Positions 55,928 through 64,000 of a stretch of DNA of 64,000 nt are shown one piece after another. The DNA is from Couchioplanes caeruleus. GTDB taxonomy: Bacteria > Actinomycetota > Actinomycetes > Mycobacteriales > Micromonosporaceae. The notes beneath the pieces were generated by a model. The model was not told the DNA's origin. It made no database searches and worked only from the letters and a program-made list of their open reading frames with translations. The stretch spans positions 7,520,501 to 7,584,500 of the forward strand of contig NZ_RJKL01000001.1 of the NCBI RefSeq assembly GCF_003751945.1, in the 5' to 3' direction. The position numbers were made by a program, and so were the translations under genes. Positions within the stretch are counted from its first letter, which is position 1. Each line of letters starts with the position of its first letter.

Positions 55928-56623
55928 TCAACGCTCGACGCCCGGAGGCTCGCCGCGCGGGCGCGCGATCTCGGAGGTGCCGTAGATGCTGCGGAGCCAG
56001 ATCGTCGCCAGGGCGTCGACGCGCCGTCGGTCGTCGGGTGTCTCGGTCGGGCCGAGGCTTTCGAGCACCCGGTCGCTGAGCCCGAGCAGTAACGCGGCGA
56101 GGGTGCGGCTGTGCGGTCCGGCGGGGGCGTGCCCGGCCGACCGCTCGCTGTCGATGTACTGCGCCATCGGCGCCACGAAGGAGTCGAGGTAGCTGTCCCA
56201 CATTTCGCGGATCGCGCCGCTGTGCCGACGGGCGTCGAGCATCGCGCGGTAGAGGTAGTGGTGCCGGCGCACCGACGCGGTGAGGTCGTACACCATCCGC
56301 TCGATCCGGCGCACCGCGGGCAGTGAGTCGTCGGCGAGGTGCGCGGCCGCGGCGACGCTGGCCACGTACACGTCGGCGCCGAGCGCCGCCATGCAGGCCG
56401 CCTTGTTGGCGAAATAGAAGTAGAACCCCGACCGGGTGACCCCGGCCCGGGTGGTGATGTCGGCGATCGTGATGGACTCCAGGTCGGACTCGTGCAGCAG
56501 CTCGTCCAGGGCGCGCAACAGGGCCTCCCGGCGCTGGTCGCCTCGTGTCGTCCCGGACTCCCAGGCGGGGGAGGCGTCGCGGCGGGCCCGCACGGTGCCC
56601 TCCGCCGATGGTGGTGAGTCCAT
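55928..56623 (-). CDS. TetR family regulator
   Basis: A 231-aa regulator with an N-terminal HTH (LHESDLESITIADITTRAGV, then SGFYFYFANKAA) and a C-terminal ligand domain. ATG at 56623 follows GGGAGG. It is divergent from the diiron-type hydrolase and membrane protein pair, 98 bases away, and probably represses that pair. TTGACACGCGTCAA near 56674-56687 in the gap is an operator candidate. Confidence 0.85.
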   Translation of the reverse strand: MDSPPSAEGTVRARRDASPAWESGTTRGDQRREALLRALDELLHESDLESITIADITTRAGVTRSGFYFYFANKAACMAALGADVYVASVAAAAHLADDSLPAVRRIERMVYDLTASVRRHHYLYRAMLDARRHSGAIREMWDSYLDSFVAPMAQYIDSERSAGHAPAGPHSRTLAALLLGLSDRVLESLGPTETPDDRRRVDALATIWLRSIYGTSEIARPRGEPPGVER

Positions 56624-56673
56624 GAGCCTCCCGAGCCCTAGACAACCCGATGGCGAGACTCTATAAACGAATT

Positions 56674-56687
56674 TGACACGCGTCAAT
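56674..56687. promoter_or_regulatory. Palindrome TTGACACGCGTCAA, candidate TetR operator
   Basis: A 14-base imperfect palindrome (TTGAC-ACGC-GTCAA) lies between the TetR gene and the diverging hydrolase gene, where an operator controlling both would sit. Another TTGACG follows at once. Confidence 0.5.
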
Positions 56688-56721
56688 TGACGTCCCTCAC
56701 TTCCTGCATGACGGAGTCGCC

Positions 56722-57663
56722 ATGACCCACCTGCAGATCCGGAAGATCGATTTTCGCTTCGACGACACCACCCCGTTCCAGTGGCTGCCGAGCCATCCGA
56801 AGTTCGGGCTGATGGCCAATGCGATCAGCATCATGGCGATCGCCTTCGAGAAGTTCATCGTCACCAACACGCGGGCCGCGATCCCGCTGATCGACGACCC
56901 GGCCGCGGCCGAGGAGGCGGAGGCCTTCCTGCGCCAGGAGGCGCAGCACGCGAAGAACCACCGTAAGCACGTGGCGTCCCTGGTCCGGCAGTACCCCGAG
57001 CTGCAGAAGACCGTCGACGCGGCGGTCGCTTCCTTCGACCGGCTGGTGGAGACCACGTCGCTGGCGTACCGGCTGGCGTACACCGCGGACCTCGAGTCGA
57101 CCTTCACGCCGATCTTCAAGGTGATGCTCGACCACGAGGACGTCCTGTTCCGCCCCGGTGACGAACGCGTCGCCTCGCTGTTCCTCTGGCACTTCGTCGA
57201 GGAGGTCGAGCACCGCAGCTCGGCGCTGATCGTGTGCGATGCCGTCGTGCGCAACCGCTACTACCGTACGCGCGTCGCCCGCTCCGTGTTCCGGCACGTC
57301 ATGCAGCTCTACCGCGACATTCTCGCCGGCTTCGAGGAACACGTGCCGGAGGCGGACCGGCGGGCGGAGTACCGCAACGTCTCCCCGGACGGCGTGCGCC
57401 GGGAGGAACTGCTCGCCCGGTTGCCGCTGCGGACGTCGTGGCGGACCCGCCTCGGGATGTTCCCGCCCGCTACCTTCGCCCCGGCCTCGAACCGGGAGAT
57501 GCTCATCCTGGTCTACCGGCTGCTGTTGTCACAGGTGCCGCACCACCGCCCGGCCCGCGAGCCGTTGCCGCGCTTTGCGGACATCTGGTTCGAGCGGTAC
57601 GCGGCCGGAGACGACGTGACCCGGTTCTACTCTGCGACCCGGCCCACGGGTGGCGCGCCATGA
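56722..57663 (+). CDS. Predicted metal-dependent hydrolase (diiron-like)
   Basis: A 313-aa helical protein with carboxylate-His motifs EAQHAKNHRKH and FVEEVEHRSSAL, as in the uncharacterised metal-dependent hydrolase family with a ferritin-like core. The stop overlaps the next gene (ATGA), so the two products probably act together. The actual substrate is unknown. Control by the divergent TetR is likely. Confidence 0.7.
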   Translation: MTHLQIRKIDFRFDDTTPFQWLPSHPKFGLMANAISIMAIAFEKFIVTNTRAAIPLIDDPAAAEEAEAFLRQEAQHAKNHRKHVASLVRQYPELQKTVDAAVASFDRLVETTSLAYRLAYTADLESTFTPIFKVMLDHEDVLFRPGDERVASLFLWHFVEEVEHRSSALIVCDAVVRNRYYRTRVARSVFRHVMQLYRDILAGFEEHVPEADRRAEYRNVSPDGVRREELLARLPLRTSWRTRLGMFPPATFAPASNREMLILVYRLLLSQVPHHRPAREPLPRFADIWFERYAAGDDVTRFYSATRPTGGAP

Positions 57664-58802
57664 GCGGCTGCCCGCCCGGATTCGCCGAGACCGCCCGGAC
57701 CCTCGGGGAGATCGACTGCGCGAACGCGCCACCTGTCGTCTCGGTCCGCCCTCCCACCTCGCTGGCGGACGGCACGATGCCGGTCGTCGAGGCGTTCATG
57801 GTGGTGGGTGCGGGCGTCGCGCTCGTCCACGCGGTGCTGTGGTGGCGTCGCCGCGGCGACCCGACGAACCTCGGACTCTGGTGCGCCACCCTGGTGTATC
57901 TGGTGGTGCTCGAGCCGCCGCTCTACTTTCCCCAGCGGTTCGGCCTCCAGGACCAGCTCGGCCTGATCTTCGTGCACAACGTGTTCTCGGTGCAGCTCCT
58001 GTACGACCGGTTGCCGCTGTACATCGTCGCCGTCTACCCGGCACTGACCTATGCGGCGTACGCGCTCGTCCAGCGGACCGGCCTGCTGGAGCGGCATTCG
58101 CCTGCCGCCGGCGCCGCCTGCGTGGCCGTGGTCTTCCACTGCTTCTACGAGATCTTCGACCAGCTCGGGCCGCAACTGCGCTGGTGGGCCTGGAACCCCG
58201 GGGCCCCCTCGAACTCGCCGTGGCTGGCGGCCGTCCCGGTCAGCAGCGTGGTGGTCTTCGCGGCGGCCTCGCCGTTCGGGATGGTGCTGCTGACCCGGCT
58301 GTTGCTGGCCCGGCGTCCTCGCCCGCCGGCGGCGGTGCTGCGGGTCGTCGGCGTCGGCGTGCTCACCCCGTTCGCCATGATGCTCTGCTCGGTGCCGTAC
58401 GGCGTCCTGTCCCGGTGGCTCGGCCGATCCGATGCCGGACAGGCCGTGGCGCTCTGGGCGGTCCTCGCGGTGCTCGTCCTGGTAGCCGCGCTGACCGTGG
58501 GGCGCGACGTGCGGTCGAGCCGCGACTTCCGGCCGGACGACGGGTTCCTCGACCGCTATCCCGTCGTGGCCGGGGCTGCCTTCCTCCTCGTGTTCGCCGG
58601 CCTGTGGGCGGTCGCGTTGCCGGACTACCTGAACGCCACGGCGGGGCTCACCCCCGCCGGCACACCGATCGGCAGCCTCGGGTACGCGGCGGCGTGCGCA
58701 CTCGTCGCCACGGGCGTCCTCGTGGCGGTCTCGCGCGCGGCGACGGTCACGACACGCGGCACGAGTTCGAGGAAGTCGCGGACGGATCGCTCTCCGAGGT
58801 GA
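57660..58802 (+). CDS. Polytopic membrane protein
   Basis: A 380-aa protein with about nine or ten hydrophobic segments and a short N-terminal tail rich in Pro and Cys. It is translationally coupled to the diiron-like gene by ATGA overlap. Its 3' end overlaps the convergent protease gene by 56 bases. No family name was recognised. Confidence 0.68.
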   Translation: MSGCPPGFAETARTLGEIDCANAPPVVSVRPPTSLADGTMPVVEAFMVVGAGVALVHAVLWWRRRGDPTNLGLWCATLVYLVVLEPPLYFPQRFGLQDQLGLIFVHNVFSVQLLYDRLPLYIVAVYPALTYAAYALVQRTGLLERHSPAAGAACVAVVFHCFYEIFDQLGPQLRWWAWNPGAPSNSPWLAAVPVSSVVVFAAASPFGMVLLTRLLLARRPRPPAAVLRVVGVGVLTPFAMMLCSVPYGVLSRWLGRSDAGQAVALWAVLAVLVLVAALTVGRDVRSSRDFRPDDGFLDRYPVVAGAAFLLVFAGLWAVALPDYLNATAGLTPAGTPIGSLGYAAACALVATGVLVAVSRAATVTTRGTSSRKSRTDRSPR

Positions 58803-60819
58803 CGGTGACCGCCACCTTCGTCGTCCGCCGGGTGCTTCCGTCGCGCTTGACGTAGACCTCCACCGGCGCGGTACGCCCGGCCGCCACGGCGGTGACCGCA
58901 CGCGGCAGCCAGACCGTCCATCCGGCACCGGTCGAGGCGGAGATCCGGTAGACGTCGGAGCCGGCGATCCCGGGGTCGCCCGCCGCCGTGGGGGCGCTGC
59001 CGGTGTTGCGCACCGGAAGCCGGCAGCGCGCCCAGCCGGAGGGCGCCACGGCGCCGGCGCCCGGGCCGAGCGTCACGCCGCGGGTCTGTGGGCCGGCGCC
59101 GTCGAGGGACCGGACCGCGACCGTGTACGAGAGCACGCCGGCCCGGTCCCGGTGCCGCTCCAGCGCGTAGAAGTGCAGCCGGTTCGCCGTGTCGGCGTAC
59201 TCGTAGCGGCTACCGGAGTCCGTGCCGGCGTGGAACAGCGCGTCGGAGAGCTGCCGGTAGTCGCCGATGGTCATCTTCCGCGGCGTACCGTCGGGTGACA
59301 CGAAGTCGACCTTGTCGATGTCCTGTGGGTTGGCGTCGACCGTCCAGATGTACGGCGCCCGGTCCGCGTCCTTGGTCTTGGCGAGCAGCACTCCCGAGTC
59401 GGGGGTGAACGAGTCGAAACCCATCCGGTCGACGATCTCGAGGGTGTAGTCGTCGTACCCGCCGCCGTCACAGTACGGGTCGGTGGCGGTGTCGCAGGCG
59501 GGGCTGTCGTCCCCGCCGTCCAGCGTCACGTTGATCCCGGTGAGCCCGCCCGGGCCGGGCCGCACCGCACGCGCCGTCACGCGCGCCACCACGACCCCGG
59601 ACGAGGCGAGCGCGGCCCGGGACAGTCGCAGCACCGCGGCGTCGTCGACCATGCCGAGCTTCATCTTGTTGCGCAGCATGTGCTGGGCGCCCATGGACGA
59701 CCCGGCCGTGCCGGGGATGAGCCACCGGCTGTGCGGCCCGCCGGGCCCGTTGAACGTACCCCGGCTGAGCATCTCCCAGGGACCGCTGTAGTCGCGGCGG
59801 GCGGGCACCGAGTACGGGTTGTTGTAGTTGTCGGCCACGCCGAGGATGTGGCTGAACTCGTGCGCATAGACGGACATGCCGGAGCTCTCGGCCTGCACCG
59901 AGCTGCCGCTGGTGGCATTGGGCCAGATGTTCGCCGACGCCTGCCACGAGGTCCAGTCGACGTACCGGGTCGCGTTCCAGTTCGCGAGCGCCTCGTCGGG
60001 CGGGCCGAACGCGTCGGTGACCTGCTCCTTGCCGGCGAACTTCATCTCGCCGAACTCCTGCCAGGACGACGACTCGTCCTGGCCGGCGGCGAGGAAGAAG
60101 ACGAAGTCGTACCGGGCGGCGGTCTCCTCACCGACGTCGGCGATCCAGGCTGCCCGGGCATCGGTGCGCAGGTCCCGGCCGCAGGTGTCGCCCGCGGGAC
60201 AGCCGAGGCCCTTCTGCCAGGAGTTCTCGATGCCGTACTCATGGCTGCGGTGCGGCATCTCGTACACGCCGAAGCTGCCGAGCTCGATACCGTAGCGCCC
60301 ACCGGAGTCCTCCATCCAGTACTCGTGAATGGTGTGCCCCCGGTTGAGCGGGCCCGGCCGGTTGAGGAAGTCGCGATAGAACGCCGGCACGTCGCCGCGC
60401 GCGAGGTCGTGCACCGCGAAGGGATTGCCGTAGATGCTCGAGTTGGCGGGCTGTGTCACGACGAAGGGCTGGTTCGCGAAGTCGACGAGCACCAGCGCGC
60501 CGCGGAAGTTGCGCTCCGAGCCCGGCACCGAAGGATCCGCCCACGTCGTTCCCGGTATGGGCGCGTAGTCGTCCCAGGTCATCGTGTCCGGCAGCTCGTA
60601 GGTCTGCGGATCGATCGGGCGTGGCGCGCCGGGCGGGTGGATCGTGGCGGCCGGTTGGGCACGCTGCCATGGTTGCGTCTGCGGCCAGTGCCGCATCCGC
60701 CAGGGAGTCTCAGAGCCCGCGCTGGCGGGATCGGCGTGGGCCGGGGCCGCCGCCAAGGCGCCGGTCAGCACCAGCAGCACGACCGGAAGAGCCGCAGTCA
60801 CACGCCGTTTGATGCTCAT
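58747..60819 (-). CDS. Secreted M6 family metalloprotease (immune inhibitor A-like)
   Basis: A 690-aa protein with a signal peptide (LPVVLLVLTGALAAAPAHA) and a metalloprotease domain with zinc motif HEFSHILGVADNY at about residue 320. FRGALVLVDFANQPF and YFRDFL-like EYWMEDSGGRY elements are typical of M6 peptidases. A C-terminal beta-rich region follows. It is exported and likely degrades proteins outside the cell. Confidence 0.85.
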   Translation of the reverse strand: MSIKRRVTAALPVVLLVLTGALAAAPAHADPASAGSETPWRMRHWPQTQPWQRAQPAATIHPPGAPRPIDPQTYELPDTMTWDDYAPIPGTTWADPSVPGSERNFRGALVLVDFANQPFVVTQPANSSIYGNPFAVHDLARGDVPAFYRDFLNRPGPLNRGHTIHEYWMEDSGGRYGIELGSFGVYEMPHRSHEYGIENSWQKGLGCPAGDTCGRDLRTDARAAWIADVGEETAARYDFVFFLAAGQDESSSWQEFGEMKFAGKEQVTDAFGPPDEALANWNATRYVDWTSWQASANIWPNATSGSSVQAESSGMSVYAHEFSHILGVADNYNNPYSVPARRDYSGPWEMLSRGTFNGPGGPHSRWLIPGTAGSSMGAQHMLRNKMKLGMVDDAAVLRLSRAALASSGVVVARVTARAVRPGPGGLTGINVTLDGGDDSPACDTATDPYCDGGGYDDYTLEIVDRMGFDSFTPDSGVLLAKTKDADRAPYIWTVDANPQDIDKVDFVSPDGTPRKMTIGDYRQLSDALFHAGTDSGSRYEYADTANRLHFYALERHRDRAGVLSYTVAVRSLDGAGPQTRGVTLGPGAGAVAPSGWARCRLPVRNTGSAPTAAGDPGIAGSDVYRISASTGAGWTVWLPRAVTAVAAGRTAPVEVYVKRDGSTRRTTKVAVTVTSESDPSATSSNSCRVS

Positions 60820-61075
60820 TGAGCGCTACCAGTCACCGGCCCATCCTGACATCTTCAGCGACATCCATCAATATACGCAGGTCCGCTTCCCGCCGCGCGT
60901 CCGGCGACAAGGCCTCCTGGTTGTGGAACTGGTTCCTGGACGGCTCCACTCCACCACCGGAGGCCTTCCCCCGTCTACGACTCGGGCCGAGTCGTCACAA
61001 ACCCTCGACCCACTCTGCTATGACGTGACGACCGGCCGCCGTGACCACCGCAGCACCGTGACGCGGCGCCGCTCG

Positions 61076-61495
61076 TCACCAGGGAACGCAGTAGGTGATG
61101 CCGTCCTGGTCGACATTGAGGCAATAGTCGAAGCTGTCGACGTCGTAGTAGATGGGGTAATGACTGCCATACCTGATGTCGTCGTCGTCATCCCAGTAGA
61201 GGATTCTGTTGTTCACCCTGATCGCGGGCATGTCACCGTCGACTCGCTTGTCGGCGATGATCAGCTCTTTGTGGCCGTCGGAGTAGAAGTTGATTTTGTA
61301 CTCGGCGCGATGATGGAGATCGTCCCAGCTTCGCATCTCGCTGTATCGGAGCGTTGCCGCGTGTGCGACTCCCGGCGTGACGGCCATGGTCGCCGACACT
61401 GCCAGGACGCCGGCCGCCAACCGGAAAACCGATCTCCTGAGGCGCGACGGCGCGGAGGAAGGGTCGCGCCGCGAACCGTCTACTTCGTTTTCCAT
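61076..61495 (-). CDS. Small secreted protein
   Basis: A 139-aa protein with a signal sequence (VFRLAAGVLAVSATMAVTPGVAHA) and a Tyr/Asp-rich mature part (YWDDDDDIRYGSHYPIYYD) with two cysteines. The ATG at 61495 has GAAGGA nine bases upstream. It follows another small secreted protein by 73 bases; no family recognised. Confidence 0.6.
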   Translation of the reverse strand: MENEVDGSRRDPSSAPSRLRRSVFRLAAGVLAVSATMAVTPGVAHAATLRYSEMRSWDDLHHRAEYKINFYSDGHKELIIADKRVDGDMPAIRVNNRILYWDDDDDIRYGSHYPIYYDVDSFDYCLNVDQDGITYCVPW

Positions 61496-61568
61496 GAGGC
61501 ACATTCCTTCGTGAGGCTGTAGTCCGTCGATCGTGTCGATCCGGTCGGCGTCGCCGGGTCTGTGAGGC

Positions 61569-61964
61569 TCACGGAGCCGCCCACGCCGAGGCGAAGTTCT
61601 TCCACGCCAGGCGGAACTTGCGGACGCCGTAGGTGATGTCCCGTTCAAGGCAATTGCTCTCGCCCACGCCGAGTGAGTTGTACGTCTGGACGTCGCCGTT
61701 GCCGGGATCGATACGCGCGGAGACGTAGTAGCCGTCCGAGTAGTAGTCACAGACCCGCAGGCCGTAGTCGCCGTTCCCGTAGTTCGTCAACCAGACCGCG
61801 CCCAGGTAGTGCTCATCGTGGTCGGTGTAAAGCCCGATCCAGGTGTAGTCGCCGAGCCGTACCGGCTCGGGCGAATAGACGGCGAGCGCGGGGGACGCGA
61901 CGGCCAGCGAGGCCAGCACGCCCACGGCGGCGGCCACGGCAGTCTTCCGAAGATTCTTGCGCAC
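61569..61964 (-). CDS. Small secreted protein
   Basis: A 131-aa protein with a signal sequence (AVAAAVGVLASLAVASPALA). The mature part is Tyr-, Gly- and Asp-rich with two cysteines. GTG at 61964 follows AAAGGA. It may be co-expressed with the next secreted gene; no family recognised. Confidence 0.6.
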   Translation of the reverse strand: MRKNLRKTAVAAAVGVLASLAVASPALAVYSPEPVRLGDYTWIGLYTDHDEHYLGAVWLTNYGNGDYGLRVCDYYSDGYYVSARIDPGNGDVQTYNSLGVGESNCLERDITYGVRKFRLAWKNFASAWAAP

Positions 61965-62183
61965 CAGAGGATCCTTTCTGTCCGGGTGCGTGTTCTGGCG
62001 GTCATCGTCGACCGGGCGGCTTCCTCGCCTCAATACGTATCTATCCGCCGCCTCCGCTATCTGTCCTGCTCAGACAGATAGCGTCGGGTGCCTCCGGCCC
62101 GGGCCCGCCGTCCTCGGACGGCTCAACCGGACCTTCGCGACAGGTAGTGACAGACCGATGATCCATGGCGATACTGGATCATC

Positions 62184-63233
62184 GTGACGGACCCCAAGCC
62201 GCCATGGTGGCGTGAGGTCGACGACGCGGTCGCGTTGTTGGTCTCGACGGTGAACACCGCAGCCGGACAAGCTGCCCGAGAAGGCTCCTATGTGGCCCCG
62301 CCGAACGCCCCGGCGCCTCGGCGCCGGCGAAGCCCGGCGTCGCTGCGGCACATCGCCGAGGTGATCCGGACCCACCGGTTGGCTCCGGGCGCCACGGTCG
62401 ACAAGGATGCGGTCGCCCAGGTGCTCGCCGGCGATCACCGGATCGTCGTGGATCCGATTCCGGTCATCGCCGTCATGCACGCCTGCCGTCGGATCGCGGG
62501 GCGACCCTTCGAGGTGGCGGACGCCGCGCAGATCGCGGCGGCCTCGGCACGCATCACCGCTCTGATCGAAGCCGCGAAGGCCGCCGACGTCCGTGCGCCA
62601 CGGCTACTGCCGGCACCACGGCCGCCCTCGGCGCTCGCGCGCGTGCTTCGCCCGAAGCCGGCGGAAGAAGATGCCGGGCGGGAGTTCGTGATCGACGCCA
62701 GGCCGCTGCGGGGGCGTGACGGATGGCCGACCCGGGCGGCGGCGATGGCGGTGGTCGCTGTGCTTGCCGCCGCGATCGGCGCACTGGTGACACTGCAGGT
62801 GGCACCGCAGTTCGCCACGTCGACCGAAGCCGAGCCGGTCGCGGACCGGCCGTGTGCGGAGGACACCGCCGGCGACGACCTCGTACGGCCCGAGGTGGTG
62901 GGACCGGACAGCGCCGCGCAGGTGATCGAGCCGTTCCTGGACTTCGACGAGATGAACGGTTCGGCCCGGTACAACCGCTACCGCGGCCGGACGTACTACT
63001 GGGGCCGGGCGGGCTCGGACGACAATGTGCCACAGGCCGGCGGGGCACGGATCCGCTGGCAGAAGGCCGGTGGGCCATGGCACGACTGTCCGGTGACACT
63101 GGCGGTCGACGAGCGTGACTACGTCCGAACGCCCGCGGTGGCGACCACCATCGGCGGGGAGGCGGTCCGGGTGCAGGTCTGTCTGTGGCGCCAGCAGCCG
63201 TACCGGCAGAACTGCACCATGATCCTGTCGTGA
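62184..63233 (+). CDS. Single-pass membrane protein with C-terminal outer domain
   Basis: A 349-aa protein. A cytoplasmic N-terminal part has a possible DNA-binding-like helical region (SLRHIAEVIRTHRLAPGATVDKDAVAQVL). One membrane segment (AAMAVVAVLAAAIGALVTL) follows, then an outer domain with cysteines and a WGRAGSDDN element. The helical part resembles the N-terminal region of actinobacterial helix-turn-helix proteins of unknown role. No catalytic motif was seen. Confidence 0.6.
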   Translation: MTDPKPPWWREVDDAVALLVSTVNTAAGQAAREGSYVAPPNAPAPRRRRSPASLRHIAEVIRTHRLAPGATVDKDAVAQVLAGDHRIVVDPIPVIAVMHACRRIAGRPFEVADAAQIAAASARITALIEAAKAADVRAPRLLPAPRPPSALARVLRPKPAEEDAGREFVIDARPLRGRDGWPTRAAAMAVVAVLAAAIGALVTLQVAPQFATSTEAEPVADRPCAEDTAGDDLVRPEVVGPDSAAQVIEPFLDFDEMNGSARYNRYRGRTYYWGRAGSDDNVPQAGGARIRWQKAGGPWHDCPVTLAVDERDYVRTPAVATTIGGEAVRVQVCLWRQQPYRQNCTMILS

Positions 63234-63255
63234 CTGCCGCGGTCGAAACCGGTCG

Positions 63256-63822
63256 TCAGCGTACGAGCCGGTCGACGAACGCCGTGACGGCGTCGTCGGG
63301 GGAGAGGTCGGCGCCGATCGAGGTGGTCAGCAGGTCGAGCAGGAGGCCGTCCATGGCGTAGTGCAGCAGGGCGATCTCGGCCGCCCCGCCGGGCAGCCCG
63401 GTGGTCTCGTGGAACGCCACGTCGTCGCGGTAGTGGCGGCGCAGTGTTCCGCCGAGGATCTCGGCGAGTCCGGGCCGGCGGGCCGCCTCCAGGCGCAGCT
63501 CGATGAGGGCCCGGGTCAGCTCGGGCTGCGCCGTGGTGCGCTGCAGGATGTACCGGAGGTAGTCGACGAACAGCTCGCGGCCCGGTTCCCGGTCGGCGAG
63601 GTCGGCGAGCACCGCCTCGTCCGGCGTGAACCGTTCCATGATCCGCTCGCCCAGGGCGCCGAGCAGGGCGTCGCGGGAGCGGAAGTAGTTCGACGCCGTG
63701 CCGATCGGTACGGCCGCCTCGGCGTCGACCGCGCGGTGGGTGAGGCCGCGGGCCCCGGATTCGGCGAGGACGCGCAGCCCGGCGTCGGCCAGTAGTCGGC
63801 GGCGCTCCGGATTTCTTGCCAC
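63256..63822 (-). CDS. TetR family regulator
   Basis: A 188-aa regulator with HTH ARGLTHRAVDAEAAVPIGTASNYFRSRDALL. GTG at 63822 (VARNPERRRLLADAG) is preferred over the ORF limit at 63870, because the longer form would put a perfect palindrome inside the coding region. A TAGTGT about 11 bases upstream suits a leaderless transcript. It is divergent from the RibD/DHFR-like gene and probably represses it. Confidence 0.85.
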   Translation of the reverse strand: MARNPERRRLLADAGLRVLAESGARGLTHRAVDAEAAVPIGTASNYFRSRDALLGALGERIMERFTPDEAVLADLADREPGRELFVDYLRYILQRTTAQPELTRALIELRLEAARRPGLAEILGGTLRRHYRDDVAFHETTGLPGGAAEIALLHYAMDGLLLDLLTTSIGADLSPDDAVTAFVDRLVR

Positions 63823-63844
63823 GGAAAAGACACTAGCACTGACC

Positions 63845-63861
63845 ACTACACCTGATGTAGT
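63845..63861. promoter_or_regulatory. Palindromic operator candidate ACTACACCTGATGTAGT
   Basis: Perfect 6-bp arms (ACTACA/TGTAGT) with a 5-base spacer lie between the TetR gene and the diverging gene. A second repeat, CAACCAC (63864-63870) and GTGGTTG (63881-63887), follows. Position and symmetry fit a TetR operator controlling both genes. Confidence 0.65.
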
Positions 63862-63900
63862 TTCAACCACGACAACGATAGTGGTTGATGAGGAGTCAAG

Positions 63901-64000
63901 ATGCGAAAGCTCGTGTACTACGTGGCCGCCTCCCTCGACGGGTTCATCGCCGCGCCGGACGGGAGCTGGGAGTTCTTCGGGCCGGTGGACCCCGACCTCG
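63901..64000 (+). CDS. RibD C-terminal/dihydrofolate reductase-like protein, cut by window end
   Basis: The first 33 residues ([20 protein letters not shown]) match the RibD C-terminal/DHFR-like family, a NADPH-binding fold used by many actinobacterial accessory reductases. ATG at 63901 follows GAGGAG. It is likely under the divergent TetR. The rest is outside the window. Confidence 0.7.
   Translation, partial: MRKLVYYVAASLDGFIAAPDGSWEFFGPVDPDL

Overview
The window is high-GC DNA with strong G/C third-position bias, frequent GTG starts, many lipoproteins, Ser/Thr kinases and YbaB, NADAR and PIG-L family proteins. This fits a mycelial actinobacterium, most likely of the Micromonosporaceae/Actinoplanes type (inferred from style and gene content, not from a marker gene). 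No transposase, integrase or CRISPR array was seen.

Region 1 (1-15.1 kb) is the right-hand part of a biosynthetic cluster. It carries a UvrA-like drug-resistance protein (cut by the window start), an A-PCP NRPS module and a C-A-PCP-reductase NRPS. These are followed by a kynurenine-3-monooxygenase-like flavoprotein, a small PNPOx-fold flavoprotein, an atypical response regulator, a dTDP-glucose 4,6-dehydratase, a 14-TM exporter and an extra S-adenosylmethionine synthetase. The two-NRPS layout with terminal reductase, a tryptophan/kynurenine-branch hydroxylase and UvrA self-protection match pyrrolo[1,4]benzodiazepine (PBD) clusters; the sugar gene suggests a glycosylated, sibiromycin-like product.

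Region 2 (15.1-33 kb) starts with housekeeping and accessory genes (NADAR, lipoprotein, GNAT, methionine aminopeptidase, YbaB). A block rich in cyclic-di-GMP genes follows: two 807-aa membrane GGDEF-EAL proteins and a 1742-aa kinase-ATPase-GAF-GGDEF protein. Between them lies a dense tRNA array (about 22.74-24.67 kb). It includes normal isotypes, two class-I tRNAs with leucine anticodons, an 8-nt anticodon loop, and truncated tRNA copies, one of which flanks a GNAT gene.

Region 3 (33.2-39.6 kb) is an apparently iron-regulated operon. An iron-box-like dyad sits just before a single-chain adenylation-carrier-acyltransferase enzyme, followed by a complete ferric-iron ABC importer (binding lipoprotein, fused permease, ATPase). 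This is the best candidate here for an undescribed system.

Region 4 (39.6-51.2 kb) mixes intact genes with gene decay. Intact genes include a divergent EF-Tu paralogue, an HTH-P-loop-TPR protein, a PAF-acetylhydrolase-like enzyme and a 3-hydroxyacyl-CoA dehydrogenase fused to a JAMM-like domain. Broken genes include a phosphotransferase, a FAD oxidoreductase fragment, a beta-helix/IPT protein, and aldehyde- and acyl-CoA-dehydrogenase pieces joined head to head.

Region 5 (51.3-64 kb) has a hydrolase, a Ser/Thr kinase with an outer cellulose-binding-type domain, a PIG-L deacetylase, several secreted proteins, a TetR with a divergent diiron-type/membrane gene pair, an M6 metalloprotease, and a second TetR divergent from a RibD/DHFR-like gene with a perfect operator-like palindrome. 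The last gene is cut by the window end.
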